A stretch of 64,000 bases of DNA, from positions 1,178,001 to 1,242,000 of the forward strand of contig OZ240685.1 in assembly GCA_965199135.1 (NCBI GenBank). The letters are read 5' to 3'. Position numbers and translations under genes: made by a program. This document shows, in pieces, positions 1 to 7,725 of this stretch. Every line of letters starts with the position of its first letter. Positions within the stretch are counted from its first letter, which is position 1. This stretch comes from EB88 sp965199135 (GTDB lineage: Bacteria > Acidobacteriota > Terriglobia > Terriglobales > Acidobacteriaceae). The notes beneath the pieces are model-generated. The model was not told the DNA's origin. It made no database searches and saw only the letters and a program-made list of their open reading frames with translations.

Positions 1-85
1 GCAGGTGACCGCCCGGCGCTTCTTCAGGGGTGGGTACTTCGCGCACTTCGAGTTCACGGGACGCGGTGACAGTGACAGCTTGCAT
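1..85 (-). CDS. N-terminus of a medium-chain zinc/NADPH-dependent alcohol dehydrogenase (partial)
   Basis: Reading the minus strand from the ATG at 85 gives 28 codons that run off the window edge. The peptide begins MQAVTVTASRELEVREVPTP and continues with acidic and proline residues. This is the usual opening of medium-chain dehydrogenase/quinone-reductase proteins (an initial beta strand, then an E-V-P-x-P turn). A good ribosome-binding site (GAGGAG) lies 7 nt upstream of the ATG. The gene is divergent from the HxlR regulator at 195, a common arrangement in which the regulator controls a redox enzyme. Catalytic and zinc residues lie outside the window, so the subfamily cannot be assigned. 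Confidence 0.6.
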   Translation of the reverse strand, partial: MQAVTVTASRELEVREVPTPEEAPGGHL

Positions 86-150
86 GGGAGAGCTCCTCGT
101 CGGCTGCCGTCTTCGCGATCCAGCAGCCACGACACCCATCACAACGCCGA

Positions 151-187
151 CACTAACTTTCCGCTAGTACGGATATTTTTGTTAGTG
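151..187. promoter_or_regulatory. Inverted repeat, likely HxlR operator in divergent promoter
   Basis: CACTAAC at 151-157 and GTTAGTG at 181-187 form a perfect 7-bp inverted repeat. The centre-to-centre distance is 30 bp, about three helical turns. A second near-palindrome, CCGCTAGTACGG, sits inside it at 161-172. An AT-rich TATTTT at 174-179 could be the -10 of the regulator gene, whose ATG is at 195. The site lies between the divergent oxidoreductase and HxlR genes, where an autoregulatory operator is expected. Binding by this HxlR protein is inference. Confidence 0.5.
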
Positions 188-194
188 TCTTTCC

Positions 195-557
195 ATGGAC
201 TTTTCGAACCCTTGTCCTGTTGCGTTCACCTCGCGCGTCCTCGGCGGCCGCTGGAAGTCCAGGATCGTCTGGGCGCTCGTCCGCAACGAGCCGCTTCGCT
301 TCTCGGCGGTGCGGCGCGCCTGCCCCCCGGTCAGCGATCGCATCCTGACGAAGGAGCTACGCGAACTGGAGACATGGGGACTGATCGCACGCAAGGAGTA
401 CCCGGTGATCCCGCCAAAGACGGAGTATCGCCTGACGGAGCTGGGCAACACGCTCCGCCCCATCATGGCCGCCATGGCGGAGTGGGGACTGCGCCATCGC
501 TCCTCCATCGTGGAGATGCCTGAGTCCGCCCCTGTGGAGGGCGCTGAAGCCGGCTAG
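195..557 (+). CDS. HxlR-family winged-helix transcriptional regulator
   Basis: A 120-aa protein with the typical HxlR layout. An N-terminal C-P-V segment (Cys6) is followed by the winged helix with the family signature G-G-R-W-K-S-R-I. The recognition region S-D-R-I-L-T-K-E-L-R-E-L and a wing ending in P-P-K-T-E-Y-R-L-T follow. Members are dimeric repressors or activators, often sensing electrophiles or aldehydes through an N-terminal cysteine, and often divergent from the oxidoreductase they control. Both features fit here. The ATG lies 8 nt after a perfect inverted repeat and has no clear Shine-Dalgarno, so the mRNA leader is probably very short. The gene converges on acr3 with 10 nt between the stop codons. 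Confidence 0.88.
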   Translation: MDFSNPCPVAFTSRVLGGRWKSRIVWALVRNEPLRFSAVRRACPPVSDRILTKELRELETWGLIARKEYPVIPPKTEYRLTELGNTLRPIMAAMAEWGLRHRSSIVEMPESAPVEGAEAG

Positions 558-567
558 GGTACAACGG

Positions 568-1689
568 TCAGGGTGCGTCCTCCACCGGGTGGACCTCGAA
601 GACTGCTCCGTCCGCCGCAAAGAAGCGCCGCCTCAGCCAGTGCGCAACCTCTACGAGCCCGATCAGGGCTGGCACCTCGATCAGCGGACCGACGACGCCC
701 ACAAACGCCTCGCCCGAGTTGAGCCCGAACACAGCCACGGCCACCGCGATTGCAAGCTCGAAGTTGTTTCCCGCGGCAGTAAAGGAGAGCGTTGCCGACT
801 GCGCATAGTCCGCGCCAAGCTTCCGGCCCATGAAAAAGCTCACCAGGAACATGACGAGGAAATAGAGCACCAGCGGGACCGCCACGCGAAGCACATCCAG
901 CGGAAGCCTGATGATCAGATCTCCCTTGAGCGAAAACATCACCAGGATTGTGAACAGCAGGGCCACGAGTGTGATTGGGCTGATGCGTGGCACAAAGCGC
1001 GTGCGATACCAAGCCTCCCCCTTTGCGCGAACCAGGCAGAAGCGGGTCAGACATCCGGCGGCAAAGGGAACACCAAGATACAGGCCCACACTCTTCGCGA
1101 TGGTGAGGATGCCGATCGTGACGACGCTGCTCTCCAGGCCAATGCAACGCGGCAGGACCGTAAGAAAGACCCAGGCGTAGAGGCTGTAGAAGAGCACCTG
1201 GAAGAGGCTGTTGATCGCCACCAGCCCCGCAACATAGTCCGTGTCCCCGCCCGCCATCTCGTTCCACACCAGAACCATTGCGATGCAGCGGGCGATGCCG
1301 ATCAGGATCAGGCCGCGCATGTACGCCGGGTGTCCATGCAGGAACAGAACAGAGAGCCCAAACATCAGCGCCGGTCCGATCACCCAGTTCTGTACCAGGG
1401 AGAGACCAAGGACCTGCTTGTTCCGGAACACCTCGCCGAGCTTCTCGTATCGCACCTTGGCAAGTGGCGGAAACATCATGAGGACGAGACCGACGGCGAT
1501 GGGGATGTTGGTCGTTCCGCTCCGGTAGCGGTTCACCATGTGAGCCGAGGCCGGGAAGTAGTGCCCGATCGCGACCCCCGCAGCCATCGCCAGAAAGATC
1601 CACAGCGTGAGAAAACGATCGGGAAAGGAAAGCTTCTGACGCACCGCGGGAGCACACCGCTGCGGCGCCGAAGAGGCGTGAGCCGCCAT
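568..1689 (-). CDS. acr3: Acr3-family arsenite efflux permease
   Basis: A 373-aa polytopic membrane protein of about ten transmembrane helices that exports arsenite by proton antiport. The key family motif G-I-A-R-C-I-A-M-V-L-V-W-N, carrying the conserved transport cysteine, is present. So is the C-terminal G-N-N-F-E-L-A-I-A-V-A motif. The ATG at 1689 shares its A with the stop codon of the upstream arsR reading frame (TGATG), so translation is probably coupled. Longer ORFs reaching upstream only read through arsR in the wrong frame. The arsR-acr3 order is a minimal arsenic-resistance operon. No arsC reductase is seen in the window. Confidence 0.93.
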   Translation of the reverse strand: MAAHASSAPQRCAPAVRQKLSFPDRFLTLWIFLAMAAGVAIGHYFPASAHMVNRYRSGTTNIPIAVGLVLMMFPPLAKVRYEKLGEVFRNKQVLGLSLVQNWVIGPALMFGLSVLFLHGHPAYMRGLILIGIARCIAMVLVWNEMAGGDTDYVAGLVAINSLFQVLFYSLYAWVFLTVLPRCIGLESSVVTIGILTIAKSVGLYLGVPFAAGCLTRFCLVRAKGEAWYRTRFVPRISPITLVALLFTILVMFSLKGDLIIRLPLDVLRVAVPLVLYFLVMFLVSFFMGRKLGADYAQSATLSFTAAGNNFELAIAVAVAVFGLNSGEAFVGVVGPLIEVPALIGLVEVAHWLRRRFFAADGAVFEVHPVEDAP

Positions 1690-2098
1690 CAGCAGGCCCC
1701 GCAGCCGGACTCGGCCAACACCGGCAGCGGAGCTCCTTCGAGCGAGAGATAGCGGGCCGGTGCGCAGCATGCCCTTTGGAGGCGGCCCCGGTCGGCCTGC
1801 ATCCCCTTCTCGTCCTGCAACCACCGAAGCGTCTGGCGGAGCGTCGCCGCTACCCCGGCGTGTGGCGGCGTCACGATGCGGCGGTGCATCCACGTCCCCT
1901 CGCGACGGGCCGCGACGATCCCGGCACTGCGCAGGAAGGCGAGATGGCACGACATTTTCGGCTGCGGGGCGCCCAGGATCTCCACGAGGGAGCAGACGCA
2001 GACCTCCTGCCCGCCGACAGGTTCAGGAGGCGGAGCCGGGTAGGATCCCCAAGCGCCTGGAAGAAGCGTTCCACGTCGTACTCTGTCCCTGCTGCCAT
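1689..2098 (-). pseudogene. arsR: ArsR-type arsenic-responsive repressor, frameshifted as read
   Basis: From the ATG at 2098, frame one gives an ArsR N-terminus (R-F-F-Q-A-L-G-D-P-T-R-L-R-L-L-N-L) to about position 2018. The next frame then continues the same fold: E-V-C-V-C-S-L, the metalloid-binding helix with paired cysteines, then G-A-P-Q-P-K-M-S-C-H-L and the wing, down to the stop that overlaps acr3. Adding one base near 2015-2020 restores a single protein of about 137 aa. The tail is unusually cysteine-rich (a CC pair and a final C-G-A-C). It is either a real frameshift, which would leave acr3 derepressed, or a single-base sequence error. The intact C-terminal frame argues for a recent event or an error. 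Confidence 0.75.
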
Positions 2099-2106
2099 TG
2101 TTCCAT

Positions 2107-2126
2107 GTATACGCTTCTGCATATGC
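2107..2126. promoter_or_regulatory. Candidate ArsR operator
   Basis: GTATACGC at 2107-2114 and GCATATGC at 2119-2126 form an imperfect inverted repeat (6 of 8 positions) around a 4-bp centre. It sits just upstream of the arsR ATG at 2098, where ArsR operators normally overlap the promoter. The match to a specific published consensus is weak, so the call rests on position and symmetry. Confidence 0.35.
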
Positions 2127-2243
2127 GTTTTCTGTCGGCAAGCCGCGCGAGCAGGAACAAATGGCTCCTACAGGTTCGTGGGACGATGTGCACTTTCAGC
2201 GAGCCCGCGGTTTCGCGCAGGCGGCCACCTGCTATAAGGGCCT

Positions 2244-2759
2244 ATGCAATTTCAGGGCAGGTTGAATGAGGCAGAAGTTCGCGAGGCGACGCGCTTTGTT
2301 CGTCCCAAGGGTTACGAGACGCGGATGATGTGGACATACACGCGGCTTGCTCTCTACGCACTTGTTGTTCTCTGGATCCTGTTCGCTTCGGTGATCAAGC
2401 ACCAGCACATTCCGCGCGCGGTGCTGTACACCCGCATCGCGATCCTCTTGATCATCGGGGGGCTTGCCTACTACCGGTATAACCGGGGAACGCGCGAGGC
2501 TGTCGCGACGCTCGATGCCTCGCTGCCGGACCTGCTGCTGCTTGAGTCCGCGGGCGTTCGCATGCGCGGACCCGGGACTGCGGAGGGCTTTCAGCCGTGG
2601 TCGAGCTACACCGGCTTCCGCCAGGGCGAGCATGTGATCCTCTTGCAGCGGCAGGAAGCGGGCCTCTACCAGGTGCTGCCCATCTCCTCGATGAGCCCAG
2701 ACGAGCGCGCCAAGCTGCGGGGCATGCTCGAGGGCTACATTCCGGCGTTGTCCCGCTAG
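2244..2759 (+). CDS. YcxB-like membrane protein of unknown role
   Basis: A 171-aa protein. A short cytoplasmic N-terminus is followed by two hydrophobic segments at about residues 34-50 and 64-77. The C-terminal soluble part contains W-S-S-Y-T-G-F-R and P-I-S-S-M-S-P-D-E, which resembles the YcxB-like C-terminal domain. That domain is widespread and has no settled function. The gene ends 2 nt before the convergent stop of the dedA-like gene. The assignment rests on motif resemblance only. Confidence 0.65.
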   Translation: MQFQGRLNEAEVREATRFVRPKGYETRMMWTYTRLALYALVVLWILFASVIKHQHIPRAVLYTRIAILLIIGGLAYYRYNRGTREAVATLDASLPDLLLLESAGVRMRGPGTAEGFQPWSSYTGFRQGEHVILLQRQEAGLYQVLPISSMSPDERAKLRGMLEGYIPALSR

Positions 2760-2761
2760 TT

Positions 2762-3430
2762 CTAGAACTCGCCTGTCCGCGCCGGCTCCGGCTCCGGCTC
2801 CGACTCTGCGGCACGCGCCCGCCGCGTGGTCCCCTTGCGCACGGCATAGATCACGATCCCGATCAGGACGAGGCCGAGGATGGTGAGCAGTGTGTGGGCA
2901 TGCTGGTGCGCCAGGTGGCCCAGCTCCCCGCCGACCTGCGGCCCGTAGCGCACCGTCAGGATGGCGAGCACACCGAACCGCACGATCCTGCCAAGAAAGA
3001 CCGCCAGGAAGAACGTCGCGAGCTTCATCTCGAAAACACCGGCAGCAAAGACAAAGAGCTTCCATGGGGTCGGCGGCGGCAGCATCGAAGGCAGCATCAG
3101 TGCCAGGAACTCCTGGCGCTCAAAGCGGTCGCGCAGCTGCTCGTAACGCTGGCGGTTGATGCGCTTCAGCAGGAACAGCTCGCCGCCGGCGCGACCCAGC
3201 AGGAACGGCAGCAGACCGCCGATCGCCGAGCCGGCTGCGCCCATCAGCACGTACAGCCACGCATGCGAGCGGTCGTTCCACATGTAGGTCGCGAGCAGGA
3301 AGTCCATCGGCACGGGGATCGTGCTCGAATCGAGCAGCGCGATGGCGCCCGCGCCCCAGAAGCCCAGGGGTTTGAGGAACGCAAGGAGCAGAAGGGTCCA
3401 CTTCTTCAGCAGAAGGCCGAGATGCTTCAA
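2762..3430 (-). CDS. DedA/VTT-domain inner-membrane protein
   Basis: A 222-aa polytopic protein of the DedA (SNARE-associated/VTT) family, which is linked to lipid flipping and membrane homeostasis. Visible features are the proline-containing re-entrant segment (D-S-S-T-I-P-V-P-M-D), a glycine-rich helix pair (G-A-A-G-S-A-I-G-G), an R-F-E-R-Q-E stretch and P-P-P-T-P-W-K. I chose TTG at 3430. It overlaps the TGA of the upstream mogA-like gene (TTGA), has GGGAG 7-8 nt upstream, and places the first helix correctly. The upstream 84 codons of the open frame only shadow the mogA gene. The C-terminus carries an unusual Glu-Pro repeat. Confidence 0.85.
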   Translation of the reverse strand: MKHLGLLLKKWTLLLLAFLKPLGFWGAGAIALLDSSTIPVPMDFLLATYMWNDRSHAWLYVLMGAAGSAIGGLLPFLLGRAGGELFLLKRINRQRYEQLRDRFERQEFLALMLPSMLPPPTPWKLFVFAAGVFEMKLATFFLAVFLGRIVRFGVLAILTVRYGPQVGGELGHLAHQHAHTLLTILGLVLIGIVIYAVRKGTTRRARAAESEPEPEPARTGEF

Positions 3431-3960
3431 CCCTGGCTCCCATGCGCGCCTGCATCGACGGGGTGGGGAGCGTGCGCGTCCACCAGCAGGCGCAGGGCAT
3501 GGGGCAGCACCGGCAGAATCGCGCGGAGCGATGTAGCCGCCCCGCGTGGCGAGCCCGGCAGGTTGACCACCAGCGTCTGGCCGATCAGACCGCATACGCC
3601 GCGGCTCAGCACCGCAAAGGGAGTTTCCTTGACGCCCTCGGCACGCATTTGCTCGCTCAGGCCGTCGAGCAGCCGGGAGCACACCGCGCGAGTCGCCTCG
3701 GGCGTCACGTCGCGGGCTGTCAGGCCGGTGCCGCCGGTGGTCACGATGAGGCGAACGGTCTGGGCAGATCGCGTCAGGGTCGCTTCGATCACTCCCTGTT
3801 CGTCCGGGATCAGTTCCTGGCGGGCGACCTCGATGCCGTGCGAGCGAAGCAGCTCTGCAACGGCCGGCCCGGAGAGGTCTTCCCGCTCGCCGCGGCTGGA
3901 GCGATCACTGATCGTGACGACCACTGCGGAGAAGAGGTCGGGCTGGGGAGTTCTATCCAC
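3427..3960 (-). CDS. MogA/MoaB-family molybdopterin adenylyltransferase
   Basis: A 177-aa protein of the MogA/MoaB fold, which adenylates molybdopterin before molybdenum insertion in molybdenum-cofactor synthesis. Diagnostic motifs are V-T-I-S-D-R-S-S-R-G-E at the N-terminus, the T-T-G-G-T-G-L nucleotide loop and N-L-P-G-S-P-R-G near the end. No ATG fits. GTG at 3960 places the first beta strand correctly and lies 7 nt after a TACAAT hexamer (3968-3973 on this strand), suggesting a leaderless mRNA. The 3' end overlaps the start of the dedA-like gene, so the two are probably translated together. No other cofactor genes are nearby. Confidence 0.85.
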   Translation of the reverse strand: MDRTPQPDLFSAVVVTISDRSSRGEREDLSGPAVAELLRSHGIEVARQELIPDEQGVIEATLTRSAQTVRLIVTTGGTGLTARDVTPEATRAVCSRLLDGLSEQMRAEGVKETPFAVLSRGVCGLIGQTLVVNLPGSPRGAATSLRAILPVLPHALRLLVDAHAPHPVDAGAHGSQG

Positions 3961-4127
3961 GAGACTGATTGTACGGGTGAGGCACGGAGGTACCTGGCGC
4001 AAGGGAATCAGCGTCCTACGCGTACTTTCTTGGGTCGCGACGACACTTCGGGCGGGAAGCGAACGTCTCAAGAGTGAGAGAATAGGGAGCGTTCCGCCGC
4101 CCGCTGTTGCGCGCGCGTTTACCGACC

Positions 4128-5237
4128 ATGCCCACAACCGAAGTACCACCATCCCAGGAACCCAGTCTCGATGGGCAGGAGACCCGCCGCACCCGGCGGA
4201 GTCGCGCAGCACGGCGAACCGGGCTTCACGATCTCGAAAGCTACGACCTTCTTCACGTCATCGACGAACTGGAAGACGAGCGGGCCAGGGTGTCCCTGCG
4301 CGAAAAGATCTGGATCGCGCTGATCCTGCACCTCCTGCTCTTCGGCTACCTGATCTTTGCTCCCAAGTACATCTGGCATATCAAGGTGCGCGACGCGTCC
4401 AGCGTTCTCCATGACAAGGAGAAGATGACCTACCTGGACCTGCCGCCGGACGCCCTGAAGGAGCTCAAGCCGACCAAGCCTGCGCCGCTCTCGGATAAAA
4501 GCCGCCAGCAGCAGAGCCCCAAGCCGACGCTGGACCAGAAGACGCTGCAGGCGCTCGAAGCCATGCGGCGCGCCGGACCGCCCGCGCCCAAGCCGGCGCC
4601 GGCGCCCAGGCAATCAGAGCAACCGCCCGCGCCGGCCCCGCAGCAGCAGGCTCAGTCCCAGCCTGCCCCTCCCACGCCCAGGCCCCAGCAGCCGGCCCCT
4701 CCTGTACCGCAGGGGCAGAACGCGCAGCTCGATGCACCGAAGCCTCAGCCCACCAAGCCGAACTTCTCCACAACGCCGCAGACCGCCGCGGATGCGGTGC
4801 AACAGGCCGCCCGGGCAGCGCGAAGCGGCGGCGCGAGCGCCGGCGGCGGCGACATGGGGGCGAATGCACCCTCACAGCACCCCGGCAACCAGGGTGCTGT
4901 CGATATCCTCTCGGACACGCTCGGCGTGGACTTCGGCCCCTACATCCAGCGTGTGATCTACGACACCAAGCACGCCTGGTACCCGATCATTCCAGAGGTT
5001 GCCCAGCCGCCGATCTCGAAGCAGGGCAAGGTGCTGATCCGTTTCAAGATCCTGCCGGATGGTTCGGTGACGGACATGCATCTGGAAGGCCCATCGGGCA
5101 CTGTCTCCCTCGATCGCGCAGCCTGGGCAGGCATCGTGAGTGCCGCACCCTTTCCGCCGCTGCCAAAGCAGTTCAAAGGACCATTTCTGGAGCTACGCTT
5201 TTACTTTCTCTACAACGACCGGGAAGGAATCCGCTAA
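4128..5237 (+). CDS. TonB-family energy transducer
   Basis: A 369-aa protein with the full TonB layout. A cytoplasmic N-terminus of about 60 aa rich in Arg and acidic residues is followed by one membrane helix (about residues 61-79). A long Pro/Gln-rich periplasmic spacer (about 120-215) leads to a C-terminal TonB domain (about 275-369) with K-V-L-I-R-F-K-I-L-P-D-G-S-V. TonB couples the proton-motive force, through ExbB/ExbD, to outer-membrane receptors. No exbBD or receptor gene is in the window. ATG at 4128 is chosen; a TTG at 4107 is also in frame. The stop overlaps the ATG of a 53-aa membrane protein (TAATG). Confidence 0.85.
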   Translation: MPTTEVPPSQEPSLDGQETRRTRRSRAARRTGLHDLESYDLLHVIDELEDERARVSLREKIWIALILHLLLFGYLIFAPKYIWHIKVRDASSVLHDKEKMTYLDLPPDALKELKPTKPAPLSDKSRQQQSPKPTLDQKTLQALEAMRRAGPPAPKPAPAPRQSEQPPAPAPQQQAQSQPAPPTPRPQQPAPPVPQGQNAQLDAPKPQPTKPNFSTTPQTAADAVQQAARAARSGGASAGGGDMGANAPSQHPGNQGAVDILSDTLGVDFGPYIQRVIYDTKHAWYPIIPEVAQPPISKQGKVLIRFKILPDGSVTDMHLEGPSGTVSLDRAAWAGIVSAAPFPPLPKQFKGPFLELRFYFLYNDREGIR

Positions 5238-5398
5238 TGCACCCGAAGCTGCTCGCGGAGCGCCGTGCGGCAGAGACCGCGCTCGCGGGCTGGCGTCAGG
5301 TGATCGGCATGCTGGTGGTGGCCCTGCTGATCCTCGCGGTCGTGGTCATGCGGGCTCCCGCGCATTGGCTCTTTCCCCAAGGCTGGTGGCGCTTCTGA
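5237..5398 (+). CDS. Small single-pass membrane protein coupled to TonB gene
   Basis: The ATG at 5237 shares its A with the TAA of the TonB gene and opens a 53-codon frame ending in TGA at 5396-5398. The peptide has a charged N-terminus (about residues 1-20). A hydrophobic helix of about 17 residues follows (I-G-M-L-V-V-A-L-L-I-L-A-V-V-V), then a short tail rich in Trp and Pro. The start-stop overlap is good evidence for real translation and a linked role. I do not recognise the family. An accessory to the TonB complex is inference from position only. Confidence 0.6.
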   Translation: MHPKLLAERRAAETALAGWRQVIGMLVVALLILAVVVMRAPAHWLFPQGWWRF

Positions 5399-5440
5399 GC
5401 CGATCGCACGCAGGGCTGAAGCGTCAGCGCACGGCACGTT

Positions 5441-5507
5441 CCTGAACCAGGACGTCATCCTGAAGCAGGACGTCATCCTGAACCGTCATCCTGAATCAGG
5501 GTGTCAT
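5441..5507. repeat. 18-bp tandem repeat, CCTGAANCAGGACGTCAT type
   Basis: Four head-to-tail units occupy 5441-5458, 5459-5476, 5477-5489 (shortened to 13 bp) and 5490-5507. The full units read CCTGAACCAGGACGTCAT with small changes. The following stretch (to about 5540) continues with GCTGCGCGAAGCGAAGGACC, the dispersed repeat seen in degraded form elsewhere in the window. It lies in the gap before miaA and could be read in frame with it, but the miaA family match starts only at 5572. Confidence 0.8.
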
Positions 5508-5571
5508 GCTGCGCGAAGCGAAGGACCTGCGGTCCTCGCCTCGCGGAACGCTCTACCCCAGGTACCTCATC

Positions 5572-6507
5572 ATGGCCGCCCACCCCTTGCTCGTCCTGAT
5601 CCTCGGCCCGACCGGCAGCGGAAAAACCGCGGTCTCGCTCCGGCTTGCCGAGCACTTTGGGGGTGAGATCCTCTCCTGCGATTCGGTTGCGGTCTACCGC
5701 GGCATGGAGTTGGGCACGGCAAAGCCCTCGGCGGAAGAGCGCGCCCGGATCCCCCATCACCTGCTCGACATAGCGGACCCTCCGGAAGCAATGACCGCCG
5801 GGGCGTGGGCCCGCGCTGCCCGCGAAGTCACCCCGACGCTGGTCGAGCGTGGCCGGCTGCCCATCGTCTCGGGCGGCACCGGGCTCTACCTGCGCGCGTT
5901 TACCGAGGGGATGTCGCCGCTGCCGCCCCGCTGCCCCTCGCTCCGTGAACGCCTGTCGAGTACTGCCGCAGTCCGGCCGCCGGAGTACCTCCATCGCATC
6001 CTGGGCCGCGTTGACCGGGAGGCCGCCGCCCGCATCCATGCGAACGACACACCCAAGCTCATCCGCGCTATCGAGATCGCGCTGCTTCGGACCGGGCAAG
6101 TGCGGGGTAACGACGCAGCGCTGGAACGGCCTCTTGAGGGATACCGGCTGCTTCGGATCGGACTGAATCCTGATCGGAAGCTCCTCTATCAACGCCTCAA
6201 TGCCCGGGCGGCCGCCATGTTCGCGGATGGCCTTCTGGAGGAAACGCGGCATCTGCGGGAGCGCTGGGGCCCCCATGCGCAGGCTCTCGGCGCCCTCGGC
6301 TACCGGGAGGCGGGACTCGTCCTGGACGGGCTGCTGCGCGAGCAGGATGCGAGCACCGCCGTACAGCAGGGTCATCGCAACTACGCGAAACGCCAGCTCA
6401 CCTGGTTTCGCAGGGAGCCCGACGTGCACTGGCTTACGAACTTCGGGGACGAGCCTGGTACCCAGCAACAGGCGCTGCGACTTGTGGAAGAGACGCTTGA
6501 GGCATAG
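5572..6507 (+). CDS. miaA: tRNA dimethylallyltransferase
   Basis: A 311-aa enzyme that adds a dimethylallyl group to N6 of A37 in tRNAs reading codons that start with U. The P-loop G-P-T-G-S-G-K-T lies at residues 12-19. The D-S-V-A-V-Y-R-G-M substrate segment and S-G-G-T-G-L-Y-L-R follow. The C-terminal R-N-Y-A-K-R-Q-L-T-W-F-R signature is complete. The ATG at 5572 starts directly at the P-loop strand; the open frame continues upstream only through the repeat region. The length is normal for the family. A bidirectional terminator follows immediately. Confidence 0.97.
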   Translation: MAAHPLLVLILGPTGSGKTAVSLRLAEHFGGEILSCDSVAVYRGMELGTAKPSAEERARIPHHLLDIADPPEAMTAGAWARAAREVTPTLVERGRLPIVSGGTGLYLRAFTEGMSPLPPRCPSLRERLSSTAAVRPPEYLHRILGRVDREAAARIHANDTPKLIRAIEIALLRTGQVRGNDAALERPLEGYRLLRIGLNPDRKLLYQRLNARAAAMFADGLLEETRHLRERWGPHAQALGALGYREAGLVLDGLLREQDASTAVQQGHRNYAKRQLTWFRREPDVHWLTNFGDEPGTQQQALRLVEETLEA

Positions 6508-6540
6508 AAAAGGCCGAACAGCATGGCTGTGCGGCCCTTG
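6508..6540. terminator. Bidirectional rho-independent terminator
   Basis: GGCCG at 6512-6516 pairs with CGGCC at 6532-6536. After one mismatch, ACAGC pairs with GCTGT around a 3-nt loop. AAAA precedes the stem, so the minus strand has a T run, and TTGTT follows. It lies between the convergent miaA and Ig-like genes. Confidence 0.75.
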
Positions 6541-6554
6541 TTCTGCTCAGGGAC

Positions 6555-7544
6555 CTACTGCACGACGAGGCTGACCGTTACATCATGCTCGCTGACCGAG
6601 GAGCCGACATTTCCATCGACCGCGACTGTGATCGTGTAGGTTCCAGCGGGCGTGCCGGTTGCGACCGGTGGCGGGTGCTTCAGGTAGCCATATCGCTGTG
6701 AGCAGCCGCTGAGTCCAAGGGCGGTACCGGCGAGCAGAAGGACCACGCCCAGCACCTGCAGTCCGCGGATCTGACGAAGGCGACGCGCAAAGCCAAGCAG
6801 GAGCAGGCCGCCCGGGAAGAGCAGCGCGAGTGCCAGAGGGGAGTGCTTCACGATCGAGGCATTCTGCCCCGACGCTGCCTGCGTTTGCAGCTGCAGGGAT
6901 GCGGTGAAGCTGCCGTTCGCAGTGAGGTTCTGCTGGGTGGGGCTGAAGGCGCAGGTCACCTGGGCGGGCAGGTTGGTGCAGGAAAGCTCCATCGAGCCGG
7001 CGTAGCCATCGAGCGAGGCAACGGTGATCGCTGTCGTGCCATAGGCGCCCTGGGCGACCGTGACCGTGGTCGGACTGCCGGTCACCGAGAAGTCGGGGGT
7101 TGCCGTTGTAGCGGCTGGTGTGGCGACTTGCGGAGACACAGAGTCAGCAAAGCTGCCTGCCGCCGCGCTGGCATGGTAATTCGCCTCCACGTCGACCTCG
7201 GAGCTGCCGGTCACCCCGGTCGAGGTGCCCTGGGGAAGCTTCGCCATGGCCAGTGTGGCTGTGCCATCCCCGCCGACGATCGCCGAACCGAGTGACTGAC
7301 CGCTGGGCAGCAGGAAGTCGACTGTGCCGCTGGTGACCAGGGAGCCAGTCGCGGTTTTCACCGTGGCGATCAGGTCAGCCCCTTCGCCGCTGGCGGTTGC
7401 GCTCAGCGTGGTGCGGGTCGGTTCAGCGACCGCAGCATGTGCGATAGCAGGCAGAATCAGGAGCAAGGCAGCGGCGACAGAAAAAAGGCGTCGCGATAGA
7501 GCCAAACTGCTCAGGAGGTGCTGGTGAAGGTACTTCTGCCGCAT
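6555..7544 (-). CDS. Exported Ig-like repeat protein with central hydrophobic block
   Basis: A 329-aa protein. A signal peptide (about residues 18-37) is followed by an Ig-like domain of the S-G-T-V-D-F kind. A second beta-rich domain carries the phrase S-C-T-N-L-P-A-Q-V-T-C-A-F-S-P, typical of acidobacterial exported proteins. Two hydrophobic segments follow at about 235-275, the second ending in L-S-G-C, and then a short beta-rich tail. The layout suggests a surface or periplasmic protein anchored near its C-terminus. Function is unknown. ATG at 7544 is used; an in-frame start at 7574 is possible. Confidence 0.75.
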   Translation of the reverse strand: MRQKYLHQHLLSSLALSRRLFSVAAALLLILPAIAHAAVAEPTRTTLSATASGEGADLIATVKTATGSLVTSGTVDFLLPSGQSLGSAIVGGDGTATLAMAKLPQGTSTGVTGSSEVDVEANYHASAAAGSFADSVSPQVATPAATTATPDFSVTGSPTTVTVAQGAYGTTAITVASLDGYAGSMELSCTNLPAQVTCAFSPTQQNLTANGSFTASLQLQTQAASGQNASIVKHSPLALALLFPGGLLLLGFARRLRQIRGLQVLGVVLLLAGTALGLSGCSQRYGYLKHPPPVATGTPAGTYTITVAVDGNVGSSVSEHDVTVSLVVQ

Positions 7545-7725
7545 TGTCAGGTGTCGTCTTCCTCTCCCCACCATGGGGGGTGCCGCAGCGTGCGGAGCGG
7601 CTCAAGCGCTATTGTAGCCGGGGGTTGCCTCGGCGCGCGCGCCGCAAGCCAAAAGGGGACGTTCAGCGTCACTTCGTTGCGGGGGCGCGATGCTAAACTG
7701 AGCCTTCTTTTCTGAAAGGTTTCCG

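Noticed and set aside
589..1752. Long plus-strand open frame opposite acr3
   Set aside because: High-GC shadow of the minus-strand permease; composition is unnatural (His/Gln/Arg-rich) and no motif fits.
7677..7699. TTGCGG and TAAACT as a purM promoter
   Set aside because: Spacing between the hexamers is only 11 bp, too short for a sigma-70 promoter.
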